Shown: positions 20,275 through 32,724 of the stretch, piece by piece
Numbering within the stretch: position 1 is the first letter of the stretch
Layout: each line of letters starts with the position of its first letter
NCBI RefSeq assembly: GCF_000090795.2
Contig: NW_003546513.1
Coordinates: 33,742-97,741 of the forward strand
Source of the DNA: Amphimedon queenslandica
Taxonomy: Eukaryota; Porifera; Demospongiae; Haplosclerida; Niphatidae
Length of the DNA: 64,000 nt
Direction of reading: 5' to 3'
Notes under the pieces: model-generated
The model's input: the letters and a program-made list of their open reading frames with translations, nothing else
What the model was told of the DNA's origin: nothing
Databases searched by the model: none
Position numbers and translations under genes: made by a program

Positions 20275-23200
20275 TTAATCTTTAATGAGTGCAACAATGC
20301 TCTCCTTTTTCTTATTGGAAGGAGTGCTTGACACTGTACTCGATGGAGTGGTGCTTTTACTGTCAACTTTTTTAATCTTATCCTTTGGATACGTCAGCCA
20401 TGATAAAAAGAATAATACAGTAGCTATTATTAAACATGGTATACCAAAGGAGAGGGAGTAGATACCAAGAGCCCTTCCATTATGAATCCAACAATTTCCT
20501 CTGTCACCTTCACAGGGATCCTGCCATTGAAGACAAGCAACATCAAACAAAGCACCAAATATTAGAGGACCAGGAATTGTACCAAACAAACGCCAAATTA
20601 CTGACTGAAGACCCAGCGCTAGGGACCTTTGATCATCAGCTACAACCCTTTGAAAATGATGGCAAGTCATAAAAAAATCAATTACCATTTTTATAGTGTT
20701 TTCTGATACATAATACATGTTCTTATGTTGTATTAAAAGTTTGAAGTGATTTCAATCAAGTTTGGAATTTTTACAGTTTTTTAAAGTTGCTCCAAAATTG
20801 AACAAATGTCACTGTACTATAGCACAGAGATTTTGGTCAAATTTTGCCAAAAATGACTAGGAGAGATTTCTTAATTTTTATAATTTTTTCTGATACATAT
20901 ACTTGTTTTAATGTTGTGTAGAAAGTTTGACATTGTTTTAATAACTTTTTGATTTTTTATGAATTTTTAAAGTTACTATAAAATCTGTTCAAAGTCCCTG
21001 TACTTACTATAGTACAGGGTCCTTGATGATATTAATCATGTTTAATGATATGAGGGATACATTAATTTAATGATTATACCTCATAATGAAGTAAGTAAAA
21101 GGTATTCTTGTAATGAAGATAAGAAATAAAACAACAATGAGGAGAAGTATGAACGGAACGAGAGCACTGCAGCTGGTCTCACAGAATCCATCAGTAACAG
21201 AACCAACTGTTGAATTAACCAAAACACACGAACAATTACCAAATGAATATACCTATTGAATATACGCATCAAAAATAATAATTCTCTCATAACTAAAATT
21301 TGGTAAAATAATCGTATAAATAAAGCCGACTCACTCCATCATTAAAGGTAGTGGTACAACCAGCCCTGCAAGGAGAGAAGTAAGTGAGTCCATCTTCACC
21401 ACAAACTGGTTCAAATGATGTTGAGATACAATCACACTCTTGAGCACATACCTCAGTATCAATACCATCTCTATATAACAATATAATACATTAGCATATC
21501 AACTATAGGATACACTACCTTCCGTAGGTTATTCCAACAATATCAGGCTGAGAGCAGTGGAGGAGGAAGCCAGGACTGAACAATACTGACAGACCAATGA
21601 GAATAGAACAAAACAATATCACTGTCTTTCCCTTCATTTTAGTAAGGTATAAGATAAAAGCTCCAACTAATGTTGCAATAGCTAAAAACAAAAGATAATT
21701 AATTTAAAATACAGTTTGATGGACTAACTTGCACTAGCAATAGCCACTCCTCCTGAAAGCAATCCTGCTGATGTAGCTGTTAGTCTAAACTGTTCCTCAA
21801 AGTATTTTGGAGCAAAAGCAATCAAGCCACTGACAAGAATAAAGAAAGCAGCTAAACCAAATGCAGAAAGCATGAAAGAAGGATTGAGGAGTAGTCTTTT
21901 TATATGTATAGGGAACATCTTGACTGTAACAGTCAGTGTGTCCTCATTTGCAAATTTCTTTGAATATATCTTTGCCATTTCTTTAGCTCTCTCCTTCCTA
22001 ACTACAGCACTGTCTGGTAGATATCGGGGGAACATTAAGAATGGTACAGCAAGAAATATGCACATGATACCAGCTAGAATGAAAGACAGCCACCAAGCAC
22101 CTACCCAAGCTGGGTCCTCGGGACCAAGTGTAGTCTCAACCCACGGGTCCACATACACTGATAACAGGCTGCTACCAACTAGGTATCCAAAAGCAGGTCC
22201 TATTGCAGCTGTTGCAAGGTACACTCCAATGTGTATCGAGAGATACTTGGGGAGTACAATCTCATCAAGGTATGCTTGAGCTACTGTAAATATGGGAGCA
22301 GCTCCCACAGCAATGAATATATTACCAATGACAAACATAGTATATGCCCCAGCATCAGATGGTGAGCAGTCCTCAATGAAACTCCTGTTATCCATACAAC
22401 CTTCATAAAGACTACTCAGGGAGCCTCTGCCATATTCACCAAACAGAAACTGAGGGAGTGCAAATATGAAGCAACCAAAACTCATCAATAAAGTGCTGAT
22501 TCCAATCCACCTCGGCTTGTGACTTTTACCTCCAAAATAACTCACAAATATGACAGAAACAGTAAGAGTTATATCGTAAGATATGGCTACAAAACCAGCT
22601 GCAACACTGCTGAAATTGTATCTGTTTTGAATTGTAGACAAGACAACAGATGTGAAACCTAGTAAAAGAGATTATAAATATTGGCATAATGAAAGACTAA
22701 ATTAATGAAAATTGCAATGTCTGCCAGTCTGGCTGCTATATAATCATTAATAATATCATATCAATGACCTTTTGGTTGTGTTATTTCTAACACTCTAGTT
22801 TCATGACTGCTTATGGCAAGTGAGTAGGAGTGTATAATATTACCGTCTCTTCACACTAAAAGCTGGACAGTCACACTACATCCGGCGGCCATCAGCAATA
22901 GTAACGTGACCATCAGTTATGCATAGTATATGCAGAAATACATCAAGCATTAACATACCAGCATCTTGCCAGTGATTTTAATATGGAATATGAACACGGT
23001 CCAGTTCACAAACAAACAATGTACTTTATATCGATAATAAAGTGATACTTACCACTAACTATTGCACCTTGGAGAAAAGCATAGCAACACAATAAAAAAG
23101 TGAACATTTTCTTTCTAGCCATTATCCAGTGGAGTCGTTTTGAGTAGTAGGGGCCGCAGCCAAAGTAGTAAGTCTTCTTTAGCTCAGCAGGCACCTCCTC

Positions 23201-23353
23201 GTCATCTGTGGTGGCTCCTTCTTCCTCTGTTTTCGAATCATCTTTAGCAGTCTGGCCGTCTGCTGCTCCAAGATTCTGTAATATTATGGCATTGGCAGCA
23301 GGCAGAGGGTCTTTTGTAAAGCCTAGATCAGGTTCAGTCAGTCCGTTCTCCAT
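20275..23353 (-). CDS. SLCO/OATP-type organic anion transporter 2
   Basis: Tandem paralogue of gene 1. The start chosen is MENGLTEPDLGFTKDPLPAA at 23353, because it aligns with MEEEQSDFALPKEPLPG of gene 1; an upstream in-frame ATG at 23509 would add about 50 residues of unlike sequence. It has YYFGCGPYYS before TM1, the large TM exon at about 21730-22660 with DPAWVGAWWLSFIL, Kazal-like loop CAQECDCISTSFEPVCGEDG, and C-terminal exon VVADDQRSLALGLQSVIWRLFG ending KKKESIVALIKD. TM exon and Kazal region are close to gene 1 even in intron sequence, while the N-terminus and C-terminal tail differ. A palindrome-repeat cluster fills the intron at 20690-21025. Confidence 0.92.
20690..21025. repeat. 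CTATAG-palindrome repeat cluster, two cores
   Basis: Cores near 20812 (cactgtactatagcacagag, eroded) and 20997 (ccctgtacttactatagtacaggg, with a 4-bp insertion at the centre). They are joined by the standard flank blocks (tttggtcaaattttgcc, gtgtagaaagtttga). It lies in an SLCO gene 2 intron. Confidence 0.8.
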
Positions 23354-23564
23354 TAGCTGCTGATAGTACAGTGAGAAGCCTTTGCTGTAGCTACAATTTT
23401 TTAGCCCTGAATTAGACGCATGGGTGTGTACTGTCTGTATCGATGAATAATTAATTAACGAGACTAATCTACATGAATAACACAACATACTGGGATATTG
23501 GCGAAGCATTAAAATAATTATTTTTATACACTGTAATCTCTGTAATCTCTGTATATATCTTGTG

Positions 23565-26367
23565 TTAGTTTTCTGGTCTAATCAGTTGCTCCTTGTCATC
23601 ATCAACTTCGCTCTCCGTTTCATAAACTCCATTTAACTTAACACAACTATCACTACTACCATCTTTAACAGAGCCACTCCTCTCTTGTTCCTCTTCTTTT
23701 GTTGTCTTAGGAAACGTCAAGAAAGACAAAAGAAAGAATAAGGACACGACCACCATCACAGGGACAGCAAAGGAAATGGTGGCTAAACTCAAGTGAGAGT
23801 TGTCATAGAGCCAGCAGTTACCATGGTGACCACAGGTTCCCTCCCACTTTAAACAAGACGAGTCGAATATTATCCCAAAGATAATTGGACCAGGAATAGC
23901 CCCAGAGAGACGCCATATTGCAGACTGAAGACCCAGCGCTAGGGACCTTTGATCATCAGCTACAACCCTGTGCATAGAGAAATGTGAAAACACGATAGAC
24001 ACAATTTAGAGTCTGTGAGTATAAACGTGTTAAATGGTGAGGATAGGATGATGTACAGGCAGACTAGAGCATGCAGACTAGGAGCTGTCTGTTAAATGGA
24101 AGTGTCCATACCTGATAGTGAAGTAATAGATAGGAATCTGAAGGACAAAAACTGAAGAAAGTACAAACATTGCTCCAACAATGAAAGGTATCAGGAGCTT
24201 ACAATCAACATGACACTTCCCATTGGACGCTGTGTACTGATGACTATCGTTACTATTAATAGATATCTCATCTTTTACACACTGACAATTGTGATAATTC
24301 TAAAAATAAAATAACAAGATTATAACACATAAACACACCTGTAAACATGTTAATATTATTAATAAAAATATTACTACAATAATTATTATTCTTATTATAT
24401 AATATACATGTAAACTGGTTGAACTTTCCATGTTTGCACACACACACACACAGTAATGTCATTATTAGGCCCCGTTTACACTAATCCACTGCACTGAATC
24501 CGGATTGTTTTTGCTATTATTCGTTTCAGGTGTTTACACTAATCCAGCAGCTGCATTTTCATAAGATTTATCATTCGTTTATAAAAGTATCCACTTTGGT
24601 ATCAGTTTACATTTTGCTTCCAATAGGTGATGCGTTTTCATGTATTAGTGTAAACAGAAGCTGTATCAGAATCAAAAAGTCTCCGTTTACATGTTAAAAT
24701 GGATTAGTGTAAATGGGGTCTTACAATCGGTTAACCTTTTCATCCACTGAATTGGTTGTATTGAAGCAACCGGCTCTACAGGGAGAAAAGTAAGTGAGTC
24801 CATTTTGCCCACAAACTGGTTCAAAGGAATGAGAGAGACAGTCACACTCTTGAACACAAGAAGCTCCATCAACACCGTATGACCTAATACCAGCCAAATT
24901 GAGTATGTCTGTACTAATTGGGTTAACCAGACTCACCCATTCATTCCAGGAGTATTGATTCCGACTACAACAGTAGAAGGACAGTGTACAAATAGACCGA
25001 GAGCTAATGGGGCACTCAATATGGAGACTACAAAACATAAGAACATCATCTTGCGACCTCTTAGCTTGAATATGTAAATAATGAAGGCACCAGTCAGGAC
25101 TCCAAAAACTGTCAAAATAAATAAAAAGAATCAAAACATTTTAGAGGTGGACTGACCAGCAGTAGTGACTCCAATGGCACCAGCAATAAGACCAGCTGCT
25201 GTGGGCGACTGGTAGAACTCGGACTCTAGAAATTGAGGACCAAACACGACAATACCACTGGAGACAAGATACAGACCTCCAAGGGCCAGGGAACAGAATA
25301 TGAACGAAGGATTGAGGAACAACCTTCTGATCTGAATGTAAAAGTCCTTCAATATGCGGACATCAATACTTCCCTTCTGTATTAATCTGTCAGGATCATC
25401 TTTATAGGTTTTAGCCATTTCTTTAACCCTCTCCTTCCAAATGCTGTAACTATCGGACAGATACCGTGGGTACATGAGGAAAGGAACAGCCGCCATTAGT
25501 GAGAGGATCCCTATCAATAGAAAAGAAATCCACCATGCTCCTACCCAGGACGGGTCAGAAGGTTTCAAACTGGTTTCTGTCCATGGATCAACGTAGACTG
25601 ACAATAAACTGCTGCCCAGTCCGTAACCAAGGACAGGTCCAAAGATCCCCATTGCATGATAGGTCCCCATGTATATTGAGATATACTTGGGATGAACTAT
25701 CTCGTCCAGATAAGCCTGAGCAACAGTGTACAGTGGTGCTGCTCCTAGGCCCATCAGTACTTTACCAAATACAAACAATCCGTAAGCTATTCTGTCAGAC
25801 TCAAGACAGCTTATTTCATAATGTCTGACATCTTGACAGAGCTCATCTTGATACTGACTACTGCTCCCTCCACTCGGACTGTAGCTTCCAAGAAACAACT
25901 GAGGAGAAGCAAACGTGAGAGAACCAATACCAAGAACAATCATACTGATGCCTAGCCATCTCGGCTTGTGAGCTCTGCCTCCAAAATAACAAATAAACAC
26001 GACAGAAAGAGTGACAGTGATATCAAAAGTAGTGGGTATGACCCCGGCAGCAGTACTGGTGAAGTGATATCGTTTTGATATCGAAGAGAGATTCACTGAA
26101 GTAAGACCTAACGACAGTGATATATTAATACACTACTGATAATGTCTGCTCTTTACCAATAACAATAGCTCCTTCAATGACAGCAAACAGACACAGAAAA
26201 ACAGTAAAAGCTCTCCTACTGGCCAGAAACTGAAGACTACGAGGATGAAACGGGCCACAGCCAAAATTATAGGAGGCCAATAGTTCCTGAGGTACAGCTG
26301 GAGTCCTCACCTCATCACAATCTGAAGTAGATTCAACCTCTTCCAACTCTTCGTGACTGGTCGCCAT
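23565..26367 (-). CDS. SLCO/OATP-type organic anion transporter 3
   Basis: The first and most diverged of the three tandem copies. It starts MATSHEELEEVESTSDCDEV at 26367 with NFGCGPFHPRSLQF before TM1. The large TM exon (about 25158-26108) has signature DPSWVGAWWISFLL. The Kazal-like loop is CVQECDCLSHSFEPVCGQNG with CRAGC and, in the next exon, NYHNCQC. The last exon reads VVADDQRSLALGLQSAIWRLSG and ends DDDKEQLIRPEN. A small inverted-repeat element lies just downstream of the Kazal exon's splice donor (24468-24720). The last exon's start and its adjoining intron bases match gene 1 almost exactly although the rest of the gene does not. Confidence 0.92.
24468..24720. mobile_element. PIF/Harbinger-like MITE, 253 bp, TTA target duplication
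   Basis: Terminal inverted repeats of about 21 bp: GGCCCCGTTTACACTAATCC at the left, and the right end reads, reverse-complemented, GACCCCATTTACACTAATCC. The trinucleotide TTA flanks both ends directly (24465-24467 and 24721-24723). A TWA-type 3-bp duplication with GG-starting repeats is typical of PIF/Harbinger; assignment is by these features only. It is inserted in an SLCO gene 3 intron, within 25 bp of the Kazal exon's donor. The interior repeats 'gtttacactaatcc' once more (24531). Confidence 0.8.
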
Positions 26368-27348
26368 CTTTGATGAGCCACGCCTCTTTTAATTTTATTT
26401 TATCTAAAATTTTAAAAACATCCAAAGTTCAAAAAATCTGAAATGCATGGTTTATGGTCAAATAATCAAATTTTATCAAAAGCCTTCTCATAGTAATCTT
26501 TTCTAATTATAGAGGGACATTTGCCCTATATTTGAGTAAATTTAAATGTTTGTAAAAATCCAAATTTGATTGGAATCATCTCGAACTTTTAACAAAATAT
26601 AAAAACACGTATATGCATCAGAAAATATAACAAAATCAAGTAATTCTCTATTTTTTATTTTTAGCAAAATTTGACCTAAGTCCCTGTACTATAGTACAGG
26701 GACTTTTATCCGATTTTGGAGCAACTTTAAAAATTTGTAAAAAATCCAAAATTGATCAGAATCACCTCAAACTTTCTACATAATATAAGAACATGTATAT
26801 GTATCAGGAAATGTAATAATAATTTAGAATTCTAAACTTTCCATTTTTGGTGAAATTTGACCAAAGTCCCTGTACTATAGTACAGGGACTTTTACCCGAT
26901 TTTGGAGCAACTTTAAAAATTCGTAAAAAAATCCAAACTTGATCAGAATCACCTCAAACTTTCTACACAACATAAGAACATGTCTATGTATCAGGAAAAG
27001 TAATAATAATTTAGAATTTTCAACTTTCCATTTTTGCCAAAATCTGGCCAAAATCCCTGTACTATAGTACAGGGACTTTTACCCGATTTTGGAGCAACTT
27101 TAAACATTTGTAAAAATCCAAACTTGATAGAAATCAGCTCAAACTTTCTGCACATACCAAGAGCATGTATATGTATCAGAAAATGTAAGAAAATTGAAAA
27201 TTTCTCTCTGTGAATTTTGACAAAAATTTGTCAAATGGATATGAGTTGATTGAAATAATAATTATGAATAATAAAACAATTAATACATTTAACTGAACAA
27301 AACAAATAATAATAATAATAACACTGCTGATTGGTGCATGTAATGTAC

Positions 27349-27389
<41 letters not shown>

Positions 27390-27492
27390 GATGACAATTG
27401 ATGATTATAAGTCACAGAAATAGACAAAAGGTGCATTAATACACAATACATTAACTACAGTCGGCACACAGTACATTAAGAGATACAATTTA
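26368..27492. other. Spacer between SLCO gene 3 and the PH-PDZ gene
   Basis: About 1.1 kb with no gene. It is mostly the palindrome-repeat array at 26500-27240 followed by a (TAA)n microsatellite near 27350-27390. Confidence 0.7.
26500..27240. repeat. Tandem array of the 186-bp CTATAG-palindrome repeat, three perfect cores
   Basis: Perfect CCCTGTACTATAGTACAGGG cores at 26682, 26868 and 27055 (periods 186 and 187 bp), with a fourth, decayed unit to the left. Orientation is as in the 6 kb array. This is one of the few arrays outside an intron. Confidence 0.92.
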
Positions 27493-30400
27493 CTAAAAAA
27501 CTTTCCTCTTATTAGAAAATTCAATATCAATATAACTCGGCATTTTATTCTTAGCGGCAAACCTGTCCATGTCCCCATACTGGTGGTGAGCTCGTCTTGG
27601 TCTAGGGCCCGGACTGTAAAAGACAGGGTTAGGGAGCTTGTGAGGTCTCGGAGGAAGTGGAGGGCGGCAATCATCATCAATTTTATCTAAACCGTCTCCC
27701 TGGGAATGAGACTTATGTGCTTTAGCTATTGGTCTGGGAGGTGGTGGGAGTAATGGAGGTGATTTACGTAAGCAGTGAGGAGTAGAGGGAGGGGTAGTGA
27801 ACTTTGGAGTCTTAACAGCTGGAGATGATAACTGCGTGACGTAGGCTGGTCTAGTATGAGGAGGAGAGTATCTTTGATAAGGATGAGCGGTTCTCTTTGG
27901 GACCACACCAGGTGGGAGGTGAGCGTTAGTCTTGTATATATCAAATTTAGGAGGAGCAGAAGGGGGAGGGTCCACTAGGATGAAAGCGTCTTCTGTCCAC
28001 GGGGGAAGAGGAGGAGGGACGTCCCCCTCATCTTCATCGTCATAGTTACCAACGTCCTCAAAAGATGGAGGAGAGTTTAGCTTACTGTTTTCCCCGCAGT
28101 GAGGAGGGAGTGGTGGAGGGAGAGACGGAGGGAGGGGTGGAGGGGGAGGGGAATCACACTATGAGATACAAAGGATATAATTAATTCAATAGTTCCTTGA
28201 TACTGTGACATACTTACGCTAACAAATCCAGTAGCTCTTCCATTATTGTTAGTCTGTCTCTCCTTGTTCACTACAGCATAAGCCACATCATCGTCACTGT
28301 CTCCTCCCTCATCAACTTTAGTGAACCTCACCGGCAATGGAGGACTCTGCCCGTTGAGCCCATTCCTTCCATTGCCAGGTTTAAAGTGAACCACGTCTGA
28401 ATACAGAGCATTAGATGAATCCTCTTTCAATGCTTTTTGAACTGATGCTACTGGCCTCACTGTGGCTAGGAACTGAGAGGGCGTGTCCCTAATGATAGAG
28501 GACACTTCATTGACCGATAGGCCAATCACTGAGTGTCCATTTATATCTAATAATTCATCACCTACATGAGGAGAAGGAACAAGCTTTAAATTATAATTAT
28601 TATTAATACATTGAGGAGGAGCAGTGGAGGATGGAGTGGTATGTGTGTGTGTGTATCAATAGTACAGTTTATTTTAACTGTAAATGGTCGGGCAGCAAAT
28701 TGCAAGGAAAAACAACCTCCATAATCTACACCCTCTCTCCCTCTCTCTCCCTCTCTTTTTTTCAAAATAAACTTAAACTGAAACTGGATACACTTTCCCT
28801 CAGGAGTATTTCAGTATATCTATTGATAGTCCCAGTGTACCAGTCAAATCAAAAACAATCCAAAAAAGAACATGCATAATGTAAACACTAGCTTAATTTA
28901 GAAATGATAACGTTGGTTTATTGAGGATTATGCCGATACAGTTGGAGATATCATGCTCCATAATAGACTGGTGGCTGGTGAGCTAATATGAACTTTAACC
29001 ATACACTCCAGTAACAAGGCACCAACAAATGATAATATCCTTTTACATCCACTGATGTCACTCATCACCAGCCGACCATTCTAATGTACATATTTGGTTA
29101 CAAGGCATGACCTATCACTACTAGCAAAAGGAACTATCAATCATGCCAATAATACAGTCTGTACTGTATGGTAATGTATTCCTTTTAAGGAAACCATTCA
29201 GTCTCCTTATAATCTGATGATGTTAAATGAAGGTCCTCCATAATAATGTGATGATAATTAAATTAGATAGTAATAGCTAGAGGTGGTCTATAGAACTCAT
29301 AGAAAGGTATTTATAATGAATGTTTCCTTTCACAATATCACTAATCCAATGAACCAATAAATGCTTATGGTAACCCAGACAAAGCACATGTACTTGTTTA
29401 ATGTCAATGAATTTTAACATGATGGGATAATTCTATATTTAGTAACATCCATTAATTATAACAATATGAGACACTAAATTGTGTATCAGATACAGGTCAA
29501 GATACATTCCAATGCTACTAGTATTTCATATCCTCTTAAACCTGTTCCCATATCTCTCTACCTACAGTCAGACACAATCAAACTCTTCCTTATTAATTAC
29601 TTTCTCCATATCCCCATACTCCTACATTATATTGTTTCTATAATGTCTATTAGACAGCTGCTGGTTACTAGTTTTCCCTCCAAAAGCATGAGCCACTGCT
29701 GGTCATATTAGGCAGTTAAACCAGACTGTGTGTGTGTGTGTGGGCGGTTAGTACATGTTCAATGCAAATAAGTTGATGACTGTGTTTGCTGTTGCTTTAA
29801 CCATAATTCCTCTAATGGCTAAACTGTGACTCTACAAGCAACACTGGATCATGTACAGTATACACAAGTGCACAGGTACATCTATCATTAAAAGTACTGA
29901 CCTGGTCTTAATATCCCAGTTTCAGAGATTGGTCCATCTTCAATGATCTTATTAACAAAGATATGTCCAGCAGAGTTCTTCACAGTACAGCCAATACCTT
30001 TGAGTGGGTCCTTAAACAAGGTAACTCTCTTAATACCTGCAGGATGAACAGTATACATGCATATTAACAATACTGCTCCTTTAAAAATGGATTTAAATAG
30101 AAATGTAAATTCACTTTGCCATAATTATCAATTGTTATTTTGTATAGCAGAGTTCAATTGATTAAAATATTCCTTAAAAGATGAGGCTATATTGAATTAC
30201 TCACATTCATTCTTCACACAAGGCATTGGCATGATCATCAGTATTTGCACACATCAGTACACTATTTGACTGCAGTACATTGTAATCCAACTCTGTATTG
30301 TATCTCCTTATTGCATTAGTTAGGTGTATATGTGCATGTGTTAATGTCTGTAATTTGTCTAAGTTGATGATTTCTATGTGCACAACAGATACCATAAAAA

Positions 30401-31199
30401 TAGCTACAGAAAAACAACAACCATCACTCTGTCTCTGTCTCTCTCTTTACACTAGCTCTAATGAGTGCCTCCTGTCTGGATCAGCAGAAGGTAATGCAGT
30501 AACCACAGGTTAAGAAACAAGCCACAGAGCAACTGATAGAAGCATGCTAACATTACAAATGCCAATATTTCATGAAGCCAAAATGAATCATGCATATAAA
30601 TTATAATTTTAATAGCATTCCTTGAGCATCAAATTCCATGCACTGAATGTGTACAGAACAAGTTAATCTGAATTGTTTATTGTACCTGGAGTGAGGCGTC
30701 TGAGAGACTTCCTAAATGGATCTTTATTTTCTGCTTCTTGTTCAGTCTCCAGTGACTTCTGAATAGTCTCAATCCATTTGTCCCTGTCTTCAGTATTGGC
30801 CCCCTGGAGTAGGACTGCCCTTTTCTTGGTATGGAGGGCAAACACAAATGCTTTTCTTTTCTCAGTCCCATCTGCAGAAATACTCACAATATCACTGAGG
30901 AATATACGACCAAGGGGCTCTAGTTTCATGTGCTCTTCACTCCTGAAATAACAGAGGGACTGGTGGGATAGTACGAAATATCTCCTGGACCAGCTCTTGA
31001 TGATCCCGCCTTTCTTGTAGAGGAATCCTTCCTTCAGTATTATACTTCTGGATAGTCTGCCTGGTTCTACTGCCATTGTAGACTTAGAGTTTAGAGAATT
31101 ATCAAGAACTGTACAGTATTTCTCTTTTATGGATTGCTTGGCCTGTGGGTTTGGTCTGCATACCAGCTCACCCACACATGGTCTCAGCCCCTCCTCCAA
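27493..31199 (-). CDS. PH-PDZ-proline-rich adaptor protein
   Basis: Four coding exons (30686-31199, 29902-30036, 28218-28561, 27493-28158) joined in frame give 552 residues. Residues about 50-160 form a pleckstrin homology domain (ILKEGFLYKKGGIIKSWSRRYFVLS; closing Trp in DRDKWIETIQKSL). Residues about 180-260 form a PDZ domain (PLKGIGCTVKNSAGHIFVNKI, GDELLDINGHSVIGLSVNEV). The C-terminal 290 residues are proline-rich with SH3-type ligands such as RPPLPPRPHKLP and PPPLPP, ending FSNKRKVF. A membrane-recruited scaffold is inferred. Start MEEGLRPCVGEL is the first ATG; an in-frame alternative, MAVEPGRLSRS, lies near 31075. I do not recognise a named orthologue with this order of domains. Confidence 0.82.
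28562..29901. other. Long intron inside the PDZ domain, no gene seen
   Basis: A 1.3-kb intron, long for this window, separating the two halves of the PDZ domain. It contains short GT microsatellites (28640, 29729) and CT-rich tracts (28735-28760), but no recognised gene or element. Confidence 0.55.
30037..30685. other. Intron between PH and PDZ exons, no gene seen
   Basis: About 650 bp of AT-rich sequence with no recognisable element. The short open frames on both strands have no family resemblance. Confidence 0.5.
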
Positions 31200-31419
31200 C
31201 TAACACCCACACGTCACATTAGATCTAGCCCCTCCCACTCAACCTGTTACTCTGCAGCTTACTGTATAAATACACTATGCGGTCTTCGCTGTGTGCTGTA
31301 GAGCAACTTTGTGTGTTTTGTGTGTGGACTTTTCCTCCCCGAGTGTGTGTGTGTATTTGTGTGTGTCTACAGTTTAGAGTAGCTTTTAAAGAAATCTCCC
31401 CCATAGCTGTGACAGGAAA
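31200..31419. promoter_or_regulatory. Divergent promoter region (PH-PDZ adaptor / RBM24-38)
   Basis: Only 220 bp separate the two oppositely directed start codons, so both promoters must lie here or overlap the first exons. A TATA-like TATAAA is at 31265-31270 in plus orientation, about 150 bp ahead of the RBM start. A GT-rich tract follows at 31341-31370. Confidence 0.6.
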
Positions 31420-32567
31420 ATGGCTGCCGACGGTCCAATATTACTGCAGAAAGACAACACCTTTACAAAGCTGTTTGTTGGTGGCCTGCCATACCACACC
31501 ACAAACGAGACCTTGTACGACTTCTTTGCTCAGTTTGGTGACATTGAAGAAGCTGTAGTCATTCACGACAGGGTCACATCTAAATCCAAAGGATATGGAT
31601 TTGTAAGTCTGACAATTGCCAGTACGGAGATTATGTGCTGTATATGATGCATTGACATCATGAACTGACTGACCTTTCTCTCACTTTCTGTAGGTGACAA
31701 TGAAACATAAAGAAGATGCAGAGAAAGCTTGTGCCAATCCTAATCCAGTCATAGATGGAAGGAAAGCAAATGTCAACTTGGCATATCTCGGAGCAAAGAA
31801 TAAGCAGCAGACACCAAGTGAGATAACCCATTGATACTCTAGATATATATAATATATAGCATGTGTGGAAGTAAAGGGCCACACTGATTACTTTAAACTG
31901 TCTTCACTTTTCTAAATACACAATATCCTGTCTATTTTAACAAGTCCTCTCTCTCTCTTCTTATTGCAGCTAGTCCTCTAACTGGTTATACATTAGGGAG
32001 AAGTGAATCACCAAATGGTCTATTCACATTCCAGACACAGTAAGTTCACAACAATCAGTACACAAAGGTACACTGATGAACTCTAACCAATTAACTGTAA
32101 ACTGAAACTGATCCACACAAGAATTGACTATTGACAAAACAGAGCATATACAGTATAGCCTCTCTTAATGGACACTCTCTATAGCGTACACCTCCATTTA
32201 ACGGACAGCACCTAGTGTACCAATTACATTCCTTACTGTATAAAATAACCTCCACATAAAGGACACCTTTGTATATATGTCCATTATTTTTTTCAACAGG
32301 TCGCCAACACACAATATGGTTCCTCCATATTTCCTCCCTTCTCCTCCTCCTCACTTCTTCCCAGCTGCCGATGGTCAGCCTGCCTTCAGTCCGCCCCCAC
32401 ACTTAATTAATCCGATGTTCCTCCCACAGTTTTTTAACGGAAGTCCTCCTCCATTTGGTGGTTACATGTCGCCTCACATTCCTCATAGTACGGCCCAGAA
32501 ACACAATAATCACGGACAACAACAACAACCACAACAACAATACGTCTCTTTTAACATTGCAAACTAA
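31420..32567 (+). CDS. RBM24: RBM24/RBM38-type single-RRM RNA-binding protein
   Basis: Four exons (31420-31602, 31694-31817, 31970-32039, 32300-32567). The RRM is residues about 14-90: RNP2 is KLFVGGLPY and RNP1 is KGYGFVTM. The stretches [13 protein letters not shown] and [15 protein letters not shown] are the hallmark of the RBM24/RBM38 (SEB4) family, which binds 3'UTRs and controls splicing and mRNA stability in muscle and other tissues of vertebrates. The C-terminal half is low-complexity, Pro/His/Gln-rich, ending [11 protein letters not shown]. It cannot be split between RBM24 and RBM38; a pre-duplication single gene is likely. The third intron holds an inverted-repeat element end at 32151. 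Confidence 0.92.
32151..32290. mobile_element. Diverged element end related to the 34.6-kb inverted-repeat element
   Basis: Begins CAGTATAGCCTCTCTTAATGG directly after a TA dinucleotide, matching the terminal repeat of the element at 34641-35162 (CAGTGTAGCCTC, AAGGACACC). Further 'ggacacctttgta' lies at its right. The right terminus was not found before the next exon, so the extent is approximate. Confidence 0.5.
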
Positions 32568-32650
32568 AAATAACATTAACATCTTATACTAGACTATATC
32601 ACATTATTATTATTAATATTATTATTATTATTATATTTATACTATATTAT

Positions 32651-32681
<31 letters not shown>

Positions 32682-32685
32682 TATC

Positions 32686-32724
<39 letters not shown>

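Noticed and set aside
31277-31558. Plus-strand open frame overlapping the RBM24/38 start
   Set aside because: Out of frame with the RRM and made partly of a GT microsatellite.
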